A stretch of 64,000 nt of DNA from Flavobacterium difficile (GTDB taxonomy: Bacteria; Bacteroidota; Bacteroidia; Flavobacteriales; Flavobacteriaceae). Positions 43,912 through 51,830 of this stretch are shown here, piece after piece. The stretch covers positions 124,001 to 188,000 of the forward strand of contig NZ_JAAJBT010000006.1 of assembly GCF_011392115.1 (NCBI RefSeq), read 5' to 3'. Both the position numbers and the translations under genes were made by a program. A model generated the notes under the pieces. The model worked only from the letters and a program-made list of their open reading frames with translations, ran no database searches and was not told where the DNA came from. How positions within the stretch are numbered: the stretch's first letter is position 1; each line of letters starts with the position of its first letter.

Positions 43912-44036
43912 TAACGGTTTGGGGCTTGGTGTAGTAGCTGCTACGTGAATAATTATTTCTTGCTACGTTAGATTTTCAAGCGGAAAATCGAACGTGTTTT
44001 TAATTATAAATTAGCTATTGCGTCAAACCGCTGTTA
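43912..44036 (-). repeat. attC-like site S1
   Basis: The plus-strand ends are TAACGGTTTG (43912-43921) and CAAACC-GCT-GTTA (44024-44036). TAAC pairs with GTTA and GGTTTG with CAAACC, leaving GCT unpaired. That is the core and extrahelical-base layout of an integron attC site. A second near-palindrome GTAGTAGCTGCTAC lies inside. The right end is 8 bases from the stop of the gene at 44045. Confidence 0.6.
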
Positions 44037-44044
44037 TGAGCTGG

Positions 44045-44944
44045 CTATTTTTTGTCATCTTTACCAGTGATACTTTTAATAGCTGTACTTAAAGATTCTA
44101 TTACATTTGACTCGCTCTTAAGTCTTTCCAAGTCTTCCGTTGTTTCATCTTTTTTTATAGTCACAACCGATAATCTTCTTCCGTCGCTAAATTTTTTAAG
44201 AATCTCATTTATTAATTCAGTATTTTCAAGAGTAATAGCAAGCTTGATTGATGAAACCTTGAATGTTGTATCAATAATCTCATTTTCAAAATATTTAATA
44301 TCTTGAAGACATTCCTTATATAATTTTAAAAAGAAAAAAGAAAAAATTTGTACAAATAAAACAATAGTTATTCTAGGTGCAAAATAGCTTAAAACGTTTG
44401 TTACTGAACTCGAATCAAAATTATAAATTGAAAAAAAAAGTATTATAATTCCAACGGTATTGATGATAATTCCAATTGTAAGATTAAGATTTGAATTATA
44501 CGTCAGTCTTTTAATTTGAGCTCTAATACTTTCCTCAATACTAAATAAATCCTCTAAAACAACTTGTGTGTAAAGTTCAGATGAAAAGCTATCTAAAAAC
44601 TTTTCCTCTACTTTCGATAAAAGATTTTCCTTAAATATTTTTACTTTTTTATCATCGTCAATTATTTTGAACATTGTATCTAAATAATCTTCTTTACCGC
44701 CTTTCTCATCTTCATTGTTTTTCAAAAAACTTTTTAACTTCTTTGGGTCGCTCTCTGATAAATCCAAATAGGTTTGAAGTATAAGAAAAAGAGAAATAAA
44801 GAAAATCAATAAACTTAATATAATTGTTGACTTAACGGGTAAAATTAGCCATTCGGTATTAATAGTTGTATAACCTCCAACAATACTAATTAATAAAAAG
44901 ATTGAAAAGAAATAAAGCTTGTAATAAATTTTACGTTTGTTCAT
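44045..44944 (-). CDS. array gene: membrane protein, 299 aa
   Basis: The protein has about four membrane segments in two pairs (residues about 8-55 and 150-215), separated by a charged Lys/Asp/Glu-rich cytoplasmic or periplasmic loop that includes FLKNNEDEKGGKEDYLD, and a charged C-terminal domain (LERLKSESNVIESLSTAIKS). I do not recognise the family. It is the leftmost array gene; S1 follows its stop after 8 bases and S2, with a TATGTTTG promoter element, precedes it. Confidence 0.75.
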   Translation of the reverse strand: MNKRKIYYKLYFFSIFLLISIVGGYTTINTEWLILPVKSTIILSLLIFFISLFLILQTYLDLSESDPKKLKSFLKNNEDEKGGKEDYLDTMFKIIDDDKKVKIFKENLLSKVEEKFLDSFSSELYTQVVLEDLFSIEESIRAQIKRLTYNSNLNLTIGIIINTVGIIILFFSIYNFDSSSVTNVLSYFAPRITIVLFVQIFSFFFLKLYKECLQDIKYFENEIIDTTFKVSSIKLAITLENTELINEILKKFSDGRRLSVVTIKKDETTEDLERLKSESNVIESLSTAIKSITGKDDKK

Positions 44945-44967
44945 AGTTCTCGGGTTTTAGCTTGATC

Positions 44968-45242
44968 ATAACTTTATTATATACGCAATACACACTACAT
45001 CTAAAAGTTTTCATTTCACAAACATAAATAAAAAATAAGTTACGATTTTACGGTTTTTGGCGCTAATGTTTACGGTTTGTATTTTTTTTGTATTTTTTTT
45101 GAAGTTTTTTTGTTAAAAATACTTTTTGGTTTTGGTAAAGTCTTGTTTATGAGAGTTTTTTTTCTTTTAACTATTTGCTTTTTGGGGAAATTTGAATGTG
45201 TATTTGTTGCAGATTTCGCAATTGCGTAAAACGTTTTTTAGC
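44968..45242 (-). repeat. attC-like site S2 with conserved long interior and promoter
   Basis: Plus-strand left core CATAAC (44967-44972), right core AAACG-TTT-TTTAGC ending at 45242, five bases before the stop at 45248. GCAATACACAC (44985-44995) can pair with GTGTATT...TGC (45198-45210) near the opposite end. The interior of about 200 bases is nearly identical to S3 and S4. It includes CAAACATA (45019-45026), i.e. minus-strand TATGTTTG, an exact -7 element pointing at the 44944 start. Confidence 0.6.
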
Positions 45243-45247
45243 AGTAG

Positions 45248-46234
45248 TTATTCAAGAATATCTAAGCTAGATTTGGAAGCTTTTATATTTTCAAATTCTT
45301 TAATTTCTTTATGTAGATTAGCTAAAATTTCTCTAAATTTTTCTTTTTTGTCTAGATTAATTGTCAAATTTAAAGCAGAACCTTGTATATTGACATTTAA
45401 TATTTTTTCATTCCCTTGAGAGAGATAAATTCCGCTTTCACCACTTGCAATAAAAAAACTGCCACCATTTTTACATATTGAACTAGTCATAAATAATCCA
45501 AAACCAGAATTTGCCCATTCACCAGTAGGTTTGTTAAGTTGACTTGGATAGGTTTTACCAGAAATACCTGGTTTTAAGCTTTCTTTTAGTGCCGTTAAAT
45601 CGTCATTTAAGTTAAGTTCTGGATTTTCCGACAATGAGTTCTTAATTCCCATTCCTCTGTCTAATACGGAAAAAGATACTTTATTTAATGAAGGTAAATA
45701 CTGTGCACAAAAACCAAATTTTGTTGTATTGCTATGTTCAACAATGTTTCTGAAAATTTCTCTTATACAATATCTTAAAATATCAGCTAAATTTTTGTCT
45801 GTATTTTGAGTTAATACTGTGCTTATTTCTCTTGCAAAATCCTCTAAAATTTCACCTGGATTAACTAATGCATCTCTTGCGGATTGCTTAATGTCTGATA
45901 CAGTATATATTTTTAAAGGAATGTATCTATTATTATTTTTAGCTTCACCTGGGAATTTGCCGAAATCAAGGCCAAATGATTGAAAAAAACCCATATGAGC
46001 TGCATATGTACAATGTTCGAAATTTTTTGCGGAAAATTTACTTTCAGGATTGTTTTTTTTAAAAATCTCTAGTTCACTACTTAATAAAAGTATTGAAAAA
46101 GGGTCAATTCTTCTTAAATTTTTAAAATCAAAAACATATAATCTCTGTTCATTTAAAAGTTTAAATGAATTAATAAAATGTATTGTATTTTCAAATACTA
46201 AATATTCAGGAACAGAAATATAGTGTTTTTCCAT
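45248..46234 (-). CDS. array gene: STAS-like plus GHKL ATPase protein
   Basis: The 328-residue protein has an N-terminal STAS/anti-anti-sigma-like part (LYVFDFKNLRRIDPFSILLLSSELEIF). The C-terminal half is a GHKL ATP-binding domain: N box IREIFRNIVEHS (about residues 168-179), G1 box SVLDRGMGI, and G2 box WANSGFGLFMTSSIC. The combination resembles an anti-sigma/serine kinase-type regulator fused to its antagonist domain, or a defence-type ATPase. No histidine phospho-acceptor or membrane segment is seen. S2 follows the stop by 5 bases; S3 precedes it with a promoter. Confidence 0.82.
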   Translation of the reverse strand: MEKHYISVPEYLVFENTIHFINSFKLLNEQRLYVFDFKNLRRIDPFSILLLSSELEIFKKNNPESKFSAKNFEHCTYAAHMGFFQSFGLDFGKFPGEAKNNNRYIPLKIYTVSDIKQSARDALVNPGEILEDFAREISTVLTQNTDKNLADILRYCIREIFRNIVEHSNTTKFGFCAQYLPSLNKVSFSVLDRGMGIKNSLSENPELNLNDDLTALKESLKPGISGKTYPSQLNKPTGEWANSGFGLFMTSSICKNGGSFFIASGESGIYLSQGNEKILNVNIQGSALNLTINLDKKEKFREILANLHKEIKEFENIKASKSSLDILE

Positions 46235-46254
46235 AAGTTTCGATTATAATTACT

Positions 46255-46520
46255 GCTAACTGTAAAATATACGCCCTACACGTCTTATCTAAAAGTTTTC
46301 ATTTCACAAACATAAATAAAAAACAAGTTACGATTTTACGGTTTTTCTCACTAATGTTTACGGTTTGTATTTTTTTGAAGTTTTTTTTGTTAAAAATACT
46401 TTTTGGTTTTGGTAAAGCACTGGTTATAAAAGCGTTTTTGTTCTTTTAGGTAGTTGCTTTTGGGGAAATGTGAAGGTGTAGGTGTTAAAAAAATTGCCAT
46501 TTTGGCAAACGCTTGTTTGC
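46255..46520 (-). repeat. attC-like site S3 with conserved long interior and promoter
   Basis: Plus-strand ends are GCTAAC (46255-46260) and AAACG-CTT-GTTTGC (ending 46520), seven bases before the stop at 46528. CCTACAC (46275-46281) pairs with GTGTAGG (46476-46482). The interior matches S2 and S4. A TATGTTTG element (minus strand, 46314-46307) points at the 46234 start. Confidence 0.6.
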
Positions 46521-46527
46521 AGTAGGC

Positions 46528-47502
46528 TTATATCAAACTTCCAAACATATCTGTATTTACACCAATAAATATATTGTCTTTCACATTAGCTTTCTCTTCA
46601 TCATTTAAGTTGGTTTTGTTGAGAAAATAATCTCTCATCTCTCTTTCTGATTTAGCTTTTTTATAACTCCATCGTTTACTTATTTCTTCTCCTCGAGTAA
46701 AAATTATTAAATAAATCCCCTTTTTTAACTGTTCACCAATTGCCTGCCACCAAACATTATCAGTGTCTCCTATGGATGAACCAAATATGCAAATCAAACT
46801 TGCTTTTGAAATTTGTGAATTACAAAGGTTGTCAATTGTATGTTTGTTTGCTTTATTACAATTTGGTTTTACTAAAGCGTCTAGAATGTCTTGATTATTA
46901 TGAAAGCTTTGATTTCTTATTTGAGAAACATCATTCACGCCCATAATCATCCTATCATCACAATAACCGTGAATATGTTCTAGTCCTCTTAGAATAATGT
47001 TTGAATTATGGTGAACACCAAGTGTTAGATTAGAAAATTGATTTTCAAAAATTTGCTCAAAGGAATTAGTATAATTTAAAGTTATTACATTAACATCCCA
47101 ATTTTCAGAATTCCATTTATGCTTAAATTCTTGTATTCTATTTGTATCAGCTTTCAGTAAGGTTCTTTCAGGGTATCCTAAATACTCAAACATTTTTTCT
47201 TTATTAACTTTTGAAAAATCAAATTCATTTTCTTGCTTTTTCAAATAGTCTCCTAGATTATCTCCAATGTCTTCATAAGCTTCAATAAATTGATCTACAG
47301 TGTTAAAATTTTCTGTATACGTTCCAATTGCTTGTTCTAAGTCAGACCAGTTTTTAAAATTTTTATCAATATTGTTTTTTAATGTTTTAACAATTAAAGA
47401 TTTTGATGGTAACTTTTGGTAATATTCATAAAAGTTTGAATAACGAGTTTTTAAACCAAGATTGATGTCAAATCCGTTTCCGATAATGTAAAGAATTTTC
47501 AT
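46528..47502 (-). CDS. array gene: AbiH-family abortive-infection protein
   Basis: The 324-residue protein starts with IIGNGFDINLGLKTRYSNFYEYY, the AbiH (Lactococcus abortive-infection) signature GNGFD..HGL.T.Y.DF. It also has WSDLEQAIG, then VITLNYTNSFEQIF, IHGYCDDRMIMGVND and ICIFGSSIGDTDNVWWQ. The N- and C-terminal motifs resemble a nucleotide-binding fold related to SIR2-like proteins. Family members block phage after infection by an unknown mechanism. Its promoter element lies in S4, and S3 follows its stop by 7 bases. Confidence in the family is high, in phage defence here moderate. Confidence 0.88.
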   Translation of the reverse strand: MKILYIIGNGFDINLGLKTRYSNFYEYYQKLPSKSLIVKTLKNNIDKNFKNWSDLEQAIGTYTENFNTVDQFIEAYEDIGDNLGDYLKKQENEFDFSKVNKEKMFEYLGYPERTLLKADTNRIQEFKHKWNSENWDVNVITLNYTNSFEQIFENQFSNLTLGVHHNSNIILRGLEHIHGYCDDRMIMGVNDVSQIRNQSFHNNQDILDALVKPNCNKANKHTIDNLCNSQISKASLICIFGSSIGDTDNVWWQAIGEQLKKGIYLIIFTRGEEISKRWSYKKAKSEREMRDYFLNKTNLNDEEKANVKDNIFIGVNTDMFGSLI

Positions 47503-47541
47503 ATTTAAAAGATATTTTCTATGTGGTTGCTGAACCTTGCT

Positions 47542-47814
47542 GATAACTAAATCTATCTATATATAAGTAATAAGCGTCACATATAAAAGTTTTCATTTCA
47601 CAAACATAAATAAAAAACAAGTTACGATTTTACGGTTTTCCGCACTTTTATTTACGGTTTGTATTTTTTTGAAGTTTTTTTTCTTAAAAATGCTTTTTGG
47701 TTTTGGTAAAGTACTGGTTATAAAAGCGTTTTTGTTCTTTTAGGTAGTTGCTTTTTGGGAAATGTGAAGGTGTAGTTGTTGCGAAATTCGTAATTGTGTT
47801 AAACGGTTCTTAGT
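47542..47814 (-). repeat. attC-like site S4 with conserved long interior and promoter
   Basis: Plus-strand ends are GATAAC (47542-47547) and AAACG-GTT-CTTAGT (ending 47814), 11 bases before the stop at 47826. The interior matches S3 almost base for base over about 200 bases (from AAAAGTTTTCATTTCACAAA to the block containing TTAGGTAGTTGCTTTT). The minus-strand TATGTTTG is at 47608-47601, pointing at the AbiH start. Confidence 0.6.
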
Positions 47815-47825
47815 GGCAGTTATAT

Positions 47826-48344
47826 TTAACCCTGAAAATGTAATATTTTTTGTCTTTCTGGTTCTGATTTATTTTTTACATAAAAAGTTATCAAAATAAA
47901 AAGAATTGATATAAAATATATAATCAGTGAAAAATTTAGTGATGTAATTTTTTCTTTTCTAAATATAAAATTTATAAATAATAAAAGAAAAGTGTAAATA
48001 AATATGGTAATAATTAATGGATTAAATATAGGAACATAATTTGAGTGATGAAAACCTAAATTTCTTAAACATAATGGCGTTTTTATAAACATTCCAAGCA
48101 TAAAAAATAGATTTACTATTACAAATGGAAAATATAAAAGCATTAATTTTTTAGAAATATTAGAATAAATCAAATGAGAAATAAGAAAAAAAAGAAGAAT
48201 TAATTCAAATGTTACGATTATATTAACGTTAGAAATAGTTCGATCTATATTACTAACATTTCCAAATATTATTCTAATAAAAATCATATATGAGAATAAC
48301 AAAAACAACAATATAATTTTTAAAATTTTAGTAGATTTATTCAT
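47826..48344 (-). CDS. array gene: small membrane protein, 172 aa
   Basis: The protein has about five membrane segments (KIILLFLLFSYMIFIRIIFG, VTFELILLFFLISHLIY, LMLLYFPFVIVNLFFMLGMF, PLIITIFIYTFLLLFINFIF, FSLIIYFISILFILITFYV), with short loops and a basic C-terminus. I do not recognise a family. Base composition is even more AT-rich than the surroundings. S4 follows its stop by 11 bases; S5 precedes it. Confidence 0.65.
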   Translation of the reverse strand: MNKSTKILKIILLFLLFSYMIFIRIIFGNVSNIDRTISNVNIIVTFELILLFFLISHLIYSNISKKLMLLYFPFVIVNLFFMLGMFIKTPLCLRNLGFHHSNYVPIFNPLIITIFIYTFLLLFINFIFRKEKITSLNFSLIIYFISILFILITFYVKNKSEPERQKILHFQG

Positions 48345-48426
48345 TACAATTAAATTTCATCGTTTTAGTTTTTCTTAACCATTTTTTTGAATATTTAGAT
48401 TTTTTCGTTTTTTGAGCAATTGCTAC

Positions 48427-48555
48427 TTACGTTTCGAGGCTTCGCGACTGTTGCGATGCCAGCGAACTGGGTACTTTCTGTTAAAATGAAGTTTTTCGTG
48501 AAGAAAGAAGTGCAACTTAAGAAAAACCAGCCCAAGTGGCTAAACTGCTGTTAGC
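48427..48555 (-). repeat. attC-like site S5
   Basis: Plus-strand left end TTACGTTTCGAGGCTTCG (48427 on) and right end CTAAACT-GCT-GTTAGC (ending 48555). TTAC/GTTA-type core pairing plus GTTT/AAAC leaves GCT unpaired, as in S1. The stop at 48564 is 8 bases further. This short class is about 120-130 bp (S1, S5-S8). Confidence 0.55.
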
Positions 48556-48563
48556 TGCTGTTT

Positions 48564-48992
48564 TTATTTATTTACAGTAAATCCTTTAGGCGCTTTGAGT
48601 GAACCATAATCATACATGTTAAAATATATTGATACAGTGTCTTTTGATCCTTTCCAAGTTACTCGATAATTATCTAGCATCACTTGTCCTAAGCCAAATG
48701 GGTCATTTTTGCTTTTAATTGGACAACAACTTCCGGATCTATAATATACAACTTCTTCACCGTTTGGACCCGCTAACGCATTTAAGAAACGACGTTCATT
48801 TAATGGACCTGTTTGTTTATCAACTCCACCAACTTGGATTGGATTTTTTTCCGAGTAACCATACGTTGGGTCATTTGATATTTCAAGCAACTCAAATGTC
48901 ATATTATCTTTCAAATTAGTGTTTACAATTTGATTCGATGTTGCACAAGAAAACATCAGTACTAATGAGGTTAAGGAAATATATTTATTCAT
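48564..48992 (-). CDS. array gene: lipoprotein, 142 aa
   Basis: The N-terminus MNKYISLTSLVLMFSCATSNQ has a lipoprotein signal (LMFSC). The mature part reads MTFELLEISNDPTYGYSEKNPIQVGG, GPLNERRFLNALAGPNGEEVVYYRSGSCCP and SIYFNMYDYGSLKAPKGF. I recall close relatives in flavobacterial genomes that carry the implausible name 2-dehydro-3-deoxyphosphooctonate aldolase; the sequence has no aldolase feature, so I call it a lipoprotein of unknown function. The adjacent GSCC is conserved. S6 upstream has an exact TATCTTTG element. Confidence 0.75.
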   Translation of the reverse strand: MNKYISLTSLVLMFSCATSNQIVNTNLKDNMTFELLEISNDPTYGYSEKNPIQVGGVDKQTGPLNERRFLNALAGPNGEEVVYYRSGSCCPIKSKNDPFGLGQVMLDNYRVTWKGSKDTVSIYFNMYDYGSLKAPKGFTVNK

Positions 48993-49039
48993 ATTTTTTT
49001 GTTTTAAATTCTATTAGTGTATGTTGGTTTAAAATATCA

Positions 49040-49169
49040 GCTAACGTTTTGCAGCTTGGCGAGGTGGCGAAGTTTGGAACCGATTATTTTTTATCAAAGA
49101 TAAAATTTCTTGCGAGAAATGAACTTGTTTTTACTACGAAATTCGTAATCATGTTATATGGCTGTTAGC
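49040..49169 (-). repeat. attC-like site S6
   Basis: Plus-strand ends are GCTAAC (49040-49045) and ATATG-GCT-GTTAGC (49164-49169 for GTTAGC). The 6-bp cores are perfectly complementary and GCT is unpaired. The right end is 7 bases from the stop at 49177. A minus-strand TATCTTTG (49102-49095) could drive the lipoprotein gene at 48992. The interior has the shared words GTGGCGAAG...TTTGG and AAAGATAAAATTTCT. Confidence 0.6.
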
Positions 49170-49176
49170 AGATGTT

Positions 49177-49707
49177 TTAATCTTTTTGAAATCTCATTTT
49201 TAAAGGTAATAATTTTGCTGTTTTGTTAAGCATTAACTCTCTTGGTTTAATTTCCCAATGTAAATAATTATCATTAAGTTTTAAGTAAACTGCAGAATCA
49301 TGACCGCATAGCAATACTTTTCCAGTTTGTATTTCTGAAAAGTAAACAATCACTGAATTTTTATCTTTTGAGTCTAAAAATGAAGCTCCGACAATAATAT
49401 TAGGAAAAGTTCGATCCAAAGTATTTAATAAAATCTCACCGTTTTTATTAAGTTTTAGGTTTATGTATAATGCATCTTGTTGATTGCTTTCATCGAAATA
49501 TTTGAAGACTTCAATTTCAACTTCATTATTCATGTCACAATAAGTCCAACGTCCTAAAAAAATATCGAGAACATTATTAATATCTTTAAAAATTTCATTT
49601 GAATAATTTGGATTGTTAATAAGATGTTGATGTTTTTCTTCAACAGGATAAACATCCTTTTGAGCGAAAGAAAAATTAAAAAGTAATAATAGTAAAAAAT
49701 ACTTCAT
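49177..49707 (-). CDS. array gene: DUF6705-like secreted protein
   Basis: The 176-residue protein has signal peptide MKYFLLLLLFNFSFAQ. The segment FKDINNVLDIFLGRWTY (pattern D.NN.LD...G.W) and the C-terminal LKLNDNYLHWEIKPRELM plus LPLKMRF match what I recall of DUF6705, a family of small exported proteins common in Flavobacterium. It is probably beta-barrel-like in the periplasm, with no known activity. S6 follows its stop by 7 bases and S7 precedes it. Confidence 0.72.
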   Translation of the reverse strand: MKYFLLLLLFNFSFAQKDVYPVEEKHQHLINNPNYSNEIFKDINNVLDIFLGRWTYCDMNNEVEIEVFKYFDESNQQDALYINLKLNKNGEILLNTLDRTFPNIIVGASFLDSKDKNSVIVYFSEIQTGKVLLCGHDSAVYLKLNDNYLHWEIKPRELMLNKTAKLLPLKMRFQKD

Positions 49708-49734
49708 TTTGATACGGATTTTATGAAATCTCTA

Positions 49735-49860
49735 CTAACGTTTCGGCGCAAGGTGAGGTTACGAGCTTTGGAGTTATTATTTTCTGTTAAAGATAAAATT
49801 TCTAACTAAATATGAATATGTATTTGTTATGATTCGCCATCATGTTGACTTGTTGTTGGG
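49735..49860 (-). repeat. attC-like site S7
   Basis: Plus-strand left end CTAACGTTTCGGCGCAAGG (49735 on), right end GACTT-GTT-GTTGGG (ending 49860). On the minus strand the right core reads ACCCAAC, which fits the attC R'' pattern RYYYAAC exactly. The interior shares AAAGATAAAATTTCT with S6. The stop at 49872 is 11 bases further. Confidence 0.55.
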
Positions 49861-49871
49861 TGTTTGTTTTT

Positions 49872-50471
49872 TTAGTATAATTCATTTTCAAAAGGTTCAA
49901 CGTCTTGAAGTTTAGGCAAAGGACTAATTACTATTTTCTTTTTTGTGCTACTAATTACTTCGTCGTTATCATATCTTTCTGCTTTTTCAATTCTAATTCC
50001 GGTTGAGAGATTGAAATCTGTTGTTGTTATAACGCCTTGTCCATTAGAATAGACTTCATAAAAACCTATTAACTCAAAATTTCCATTTTGAAATCTAAAT
50101 TTATGTTCAAAATATCCTCTTACTAACTCGAATCTAACAATGAGGACTCCTTTTTTTATAGTAATATCGGAAAATCCATTTCCAGTGTTATAATTGACTC
50201 TTCCCTCAGGATATTGCGCTTCAATAATTTTAGTTGAGGCAACAATAGATTTAAAATCCCCGTTTGGTTTAGCAAAAAATATTTCTAGTTTATAGGGCGA
50301 CTTTTCATTTATTGTGTCTTGAGTTACAACAACTTTGTCTGTTAAATTATCTTTATTTAAATCGCCTTTAACTTCTTTAATTTTAACGTTAAAATTGGCT
50401 TTTACATTTTTATTTTGTGAAAACATACAGATTTCAAATAAAAAGAGACTAATTAAAAAAATGTTTTTCAT
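49872..50471 (-). CDS. array gene: secreted protein with EF-hand-like GDLNKDNLTDK motif
   Basis: Signal peptide MKNIFLISLFLFEICMFSQ. The mature protein starts with a GDLNKDNLTDKVVVTQD loop, similar to the D.N.DG..D calcium-binding loops of FG-GAP/VCBS-type and dockerin-like proteins, followed by beta-rich repeats (LEIFFAKPNGDFK, KGVLIVRFELVRGYFEHKFRFQ). It is likely exported. Function unknown. It starts 14 bases after the DUF6252-like gene stop, the only two-gene unit in the array. Confidence 0.72.
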   Translation of the reverse strand: MKNIFLISLFLFEICMFSQNKNVKANFNVKIKEVKGDLNKDNLTDKVVVTQDTINEKSPYKLEIFFAKPNGDFKSIVASTKIIEAQYPEGRVNYNTGNGFSDITIKKGVLIVRFELVRGYFEHKFRFQNGNFELIGFYEVYSNGQGVITTTDFNLSTGIRIEKAERYDNDEVISSTKKKIVISPLPKLQDVEPFENELY

Positions 50472-50485
50472 GTTAAAGAAATAAT

Positions 50486-51010
50486 TTATTGAGTAAAAGT
50501 TGAGTCAAAACGACCGTTTGTAATGTTGTAAACTGCACCTGTATTTGGGTCTGTAACTGTAAATTCAAAAGTTGCTGAAACAATGTTATTTTGGATGTCA
50601 AATTTTGATACATTTAATGACCCAGGTTGTACTGAATTTGTTTTTCCTGGAGGACAAATACAATCGAAACTTAAAAAAGCATAAAAATTTCCATTTTCAC
50701 GTTCTTTAAGAAGAATTTCTCCTTCTATTAACTGTGATTTTAAAGATCCTATATCTATTTGCAAATTCTCTTGATTGTTTATTGAAGCTGTAATTCCAAA
50801 ATAATACTCACCATTTACCAACTGATAAAAGCAATTAAAATCGCCGCTGTTGTCTACATAAGGCACACCGTTTACTAGGCAACCAAAAGTGCCTGCGCCT
50901 ATTTGTGTAGCGGGTGGTAATTGGCTTAATGGGTCTGCAGGTGGGTTGTCGTCTTTGTTGCAGCAACTCAGTGTAAAGGATACGAATAACAATACAAGTA
51001 AATTTTTCAT
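50486..51010 (-). CDS. array gene: DUF6252-like lipoprotein
   Basis: MKNLLVLLFVSFTLSCCNKDD has a lipoprotein signal. The segment LPPATQIGAGTFGCLVNGVPY is the pattern I associate with DUF6252 (LPP.TQ.G..TFGC.VNG), followed by a beta-rich domain with several Cys (FDCICPPGK). These lipoproteins are common in Bacteroidota and of unknown function. The gene has an exact TATATTTG promoter element upstream and S8 beyond it. It is cotranscribed with the gene at 49872. Confidence 0.75.
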   Translation of the reverse strand: MKNLLVLLFVSFTLSCCNKDDNPPADPLSQLPPATQIGAGTFGCLVNGVPYVDNSGDFNCFYQLVNGEYYFGITASINNQENLQIDIGSLKSQLIEGEILLKERENGNFYAFLSFDCICPPGKTNSVQPGSLNVSKFDIQNNIVSATFEFTVTDPNTGAVYNITNGRFDSTFTQ

Positions 51011-51034
51011 AGTTGGTTGTTTTAGATTGCCATC

Positions 51035-51042
51035 AAATATAG
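51035..51042 (-). promoter_or_regulatory. -7 element TATATTTG of the 51010 gene
   Basis: Minus-strand exact TAnnTTTG, 24 bases before the ATG at 51010; it lies outside S8. Confidence 0.55.
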
Positions 51043-51090
51043 TATTCTAGTGTAACGACACTGTTATTTTTACGCAATTTTGATTGTGTT

Positions 51091-51210
51091 GCTAACAACA
51101 TTTTAAGTTGCGATTATAAGCTTTGGAACTGATTTTTTTAAAACTATATTTTCTTGCGATGTGTAACTTAAATTTAATGTTTTTTGAGATATGGTTAACT
51201 GGCTGTTGAC
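51091..51210 (-). repeat. attC-like site S8
   Basis: Plus-strand ends are GCTAAC (51091-51096) and AACTG-GCT-GTTGAC (ending 51210). The right end touches the stop codon of the gene at 51210. The interior retains AGTTGCG, AGCTTTGG and TTTCTTGCG, words shared with S6 and S7. Confidence 0.55.
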
Positions 51211-51707
51211 TAAAGTTTCTTAATTATTGGCGGTACTTTTCGTATGGGTATTTCTAGTATTTTATCAAATTTAATAGCTCTGTTTTTTATTGCTTTCAAT
51301 TGTTTTGATGTCATCAAATTATCCATCCATTTTGCAAATTTCCAAAATTCTTTTGGACCTTCTCCACCGTGAAGCGATAGCCTTTTATTATCCATTGAAA
51401 AATTTAATGTGGTTCCGTCAGTTATATTATCATTTAAAAAAAGAGAATCATTAATTGGGAATTTTAGTTTACATATTAGATTATTAAGTTTTTCCTTCTC
51501 ACTTTTTATTAAAAGAAAATAGTACAAGTCATTTAGTTCATATGAATATCTATTTAAATAATAAACTGTATCAGATGAGTTGATTTTTAATAAATATGAG
51601 GATTTTAGGTTGCTTTGCATATATGTGAAATTTTCAAAGCATTTTTTTTCTTTTTCACTACAACTATACGACAAAATAACTAATGTTATTATAAACAATT
51701 TTTTCAT
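51210..51707 (-). CDS. array gene: lipoprotein, 165 aa
   Basis: The N-terminus MKKLFIITLVILSYSCSEKEK is a lipoprotein signal (LSYSC). The mature part is beta-rich with KINSSDTVYYLNRYSYELND and a segment HGGEGPKEFWKFAKWMDNLM. I do not recognise a family. Its stop overlaps the end of S8. Its promoter element, TATGTTTG, lies in the truncated copy at 51731-51830. Confidence 0.7.
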   Translation of the reverse strand: MKKLFIITLVILSYSCSEKEKKCFENFTYMQSNLKSSYLLKINSSDTVYYLNRYSYELNDLYYFLLIKSEKEKLNNLICKLKFPINDSLFLNDNITDGTTLNFSMDNKRLSLHGGEGPKEFWKFAKWMDNLMTSKQLKAIKNRAIKFDKILEIPIRKVPPIIKKL

Positions 51708-51730
51708 TGGAAGAAAATTTTTAATTACAC

Positions 51731-51830
51731 CTAACTATCAGAAACGCCACATCTAAAAGTTTCATTTCACAAACATAAATAAAAAACCAGTTACGATTTT
51801 ACGGTTTTCCGCACTACTATTTACGGTTTG
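51731..51830 (-). repeat. truncated long-class site at the array end
   Basis: CTAAC (51731-51735) begins the copy. The conserved interior of S2-S4 follows for about 90 bases (ACATCTAAAAG, TTTCACAAACATAAAT, GTTACGATTTTACGG, TTTACGGTTTG), then stops abruptly before the gene at 51838. The right half and the right core are missing. The TATGTTTG element (51777-51770) is kept, pointing at the 51707 start. This marks the right edge of the array. Confidence 0.65.

Noticed and set aside
48564..48992. 2-dehydro-3-deoxyphosphooctonate aldolase, a name I recall for similar proteins
   Set aside because: At 142 residues with a lipoprotein signal and no aldolase motif, the name is not credible.
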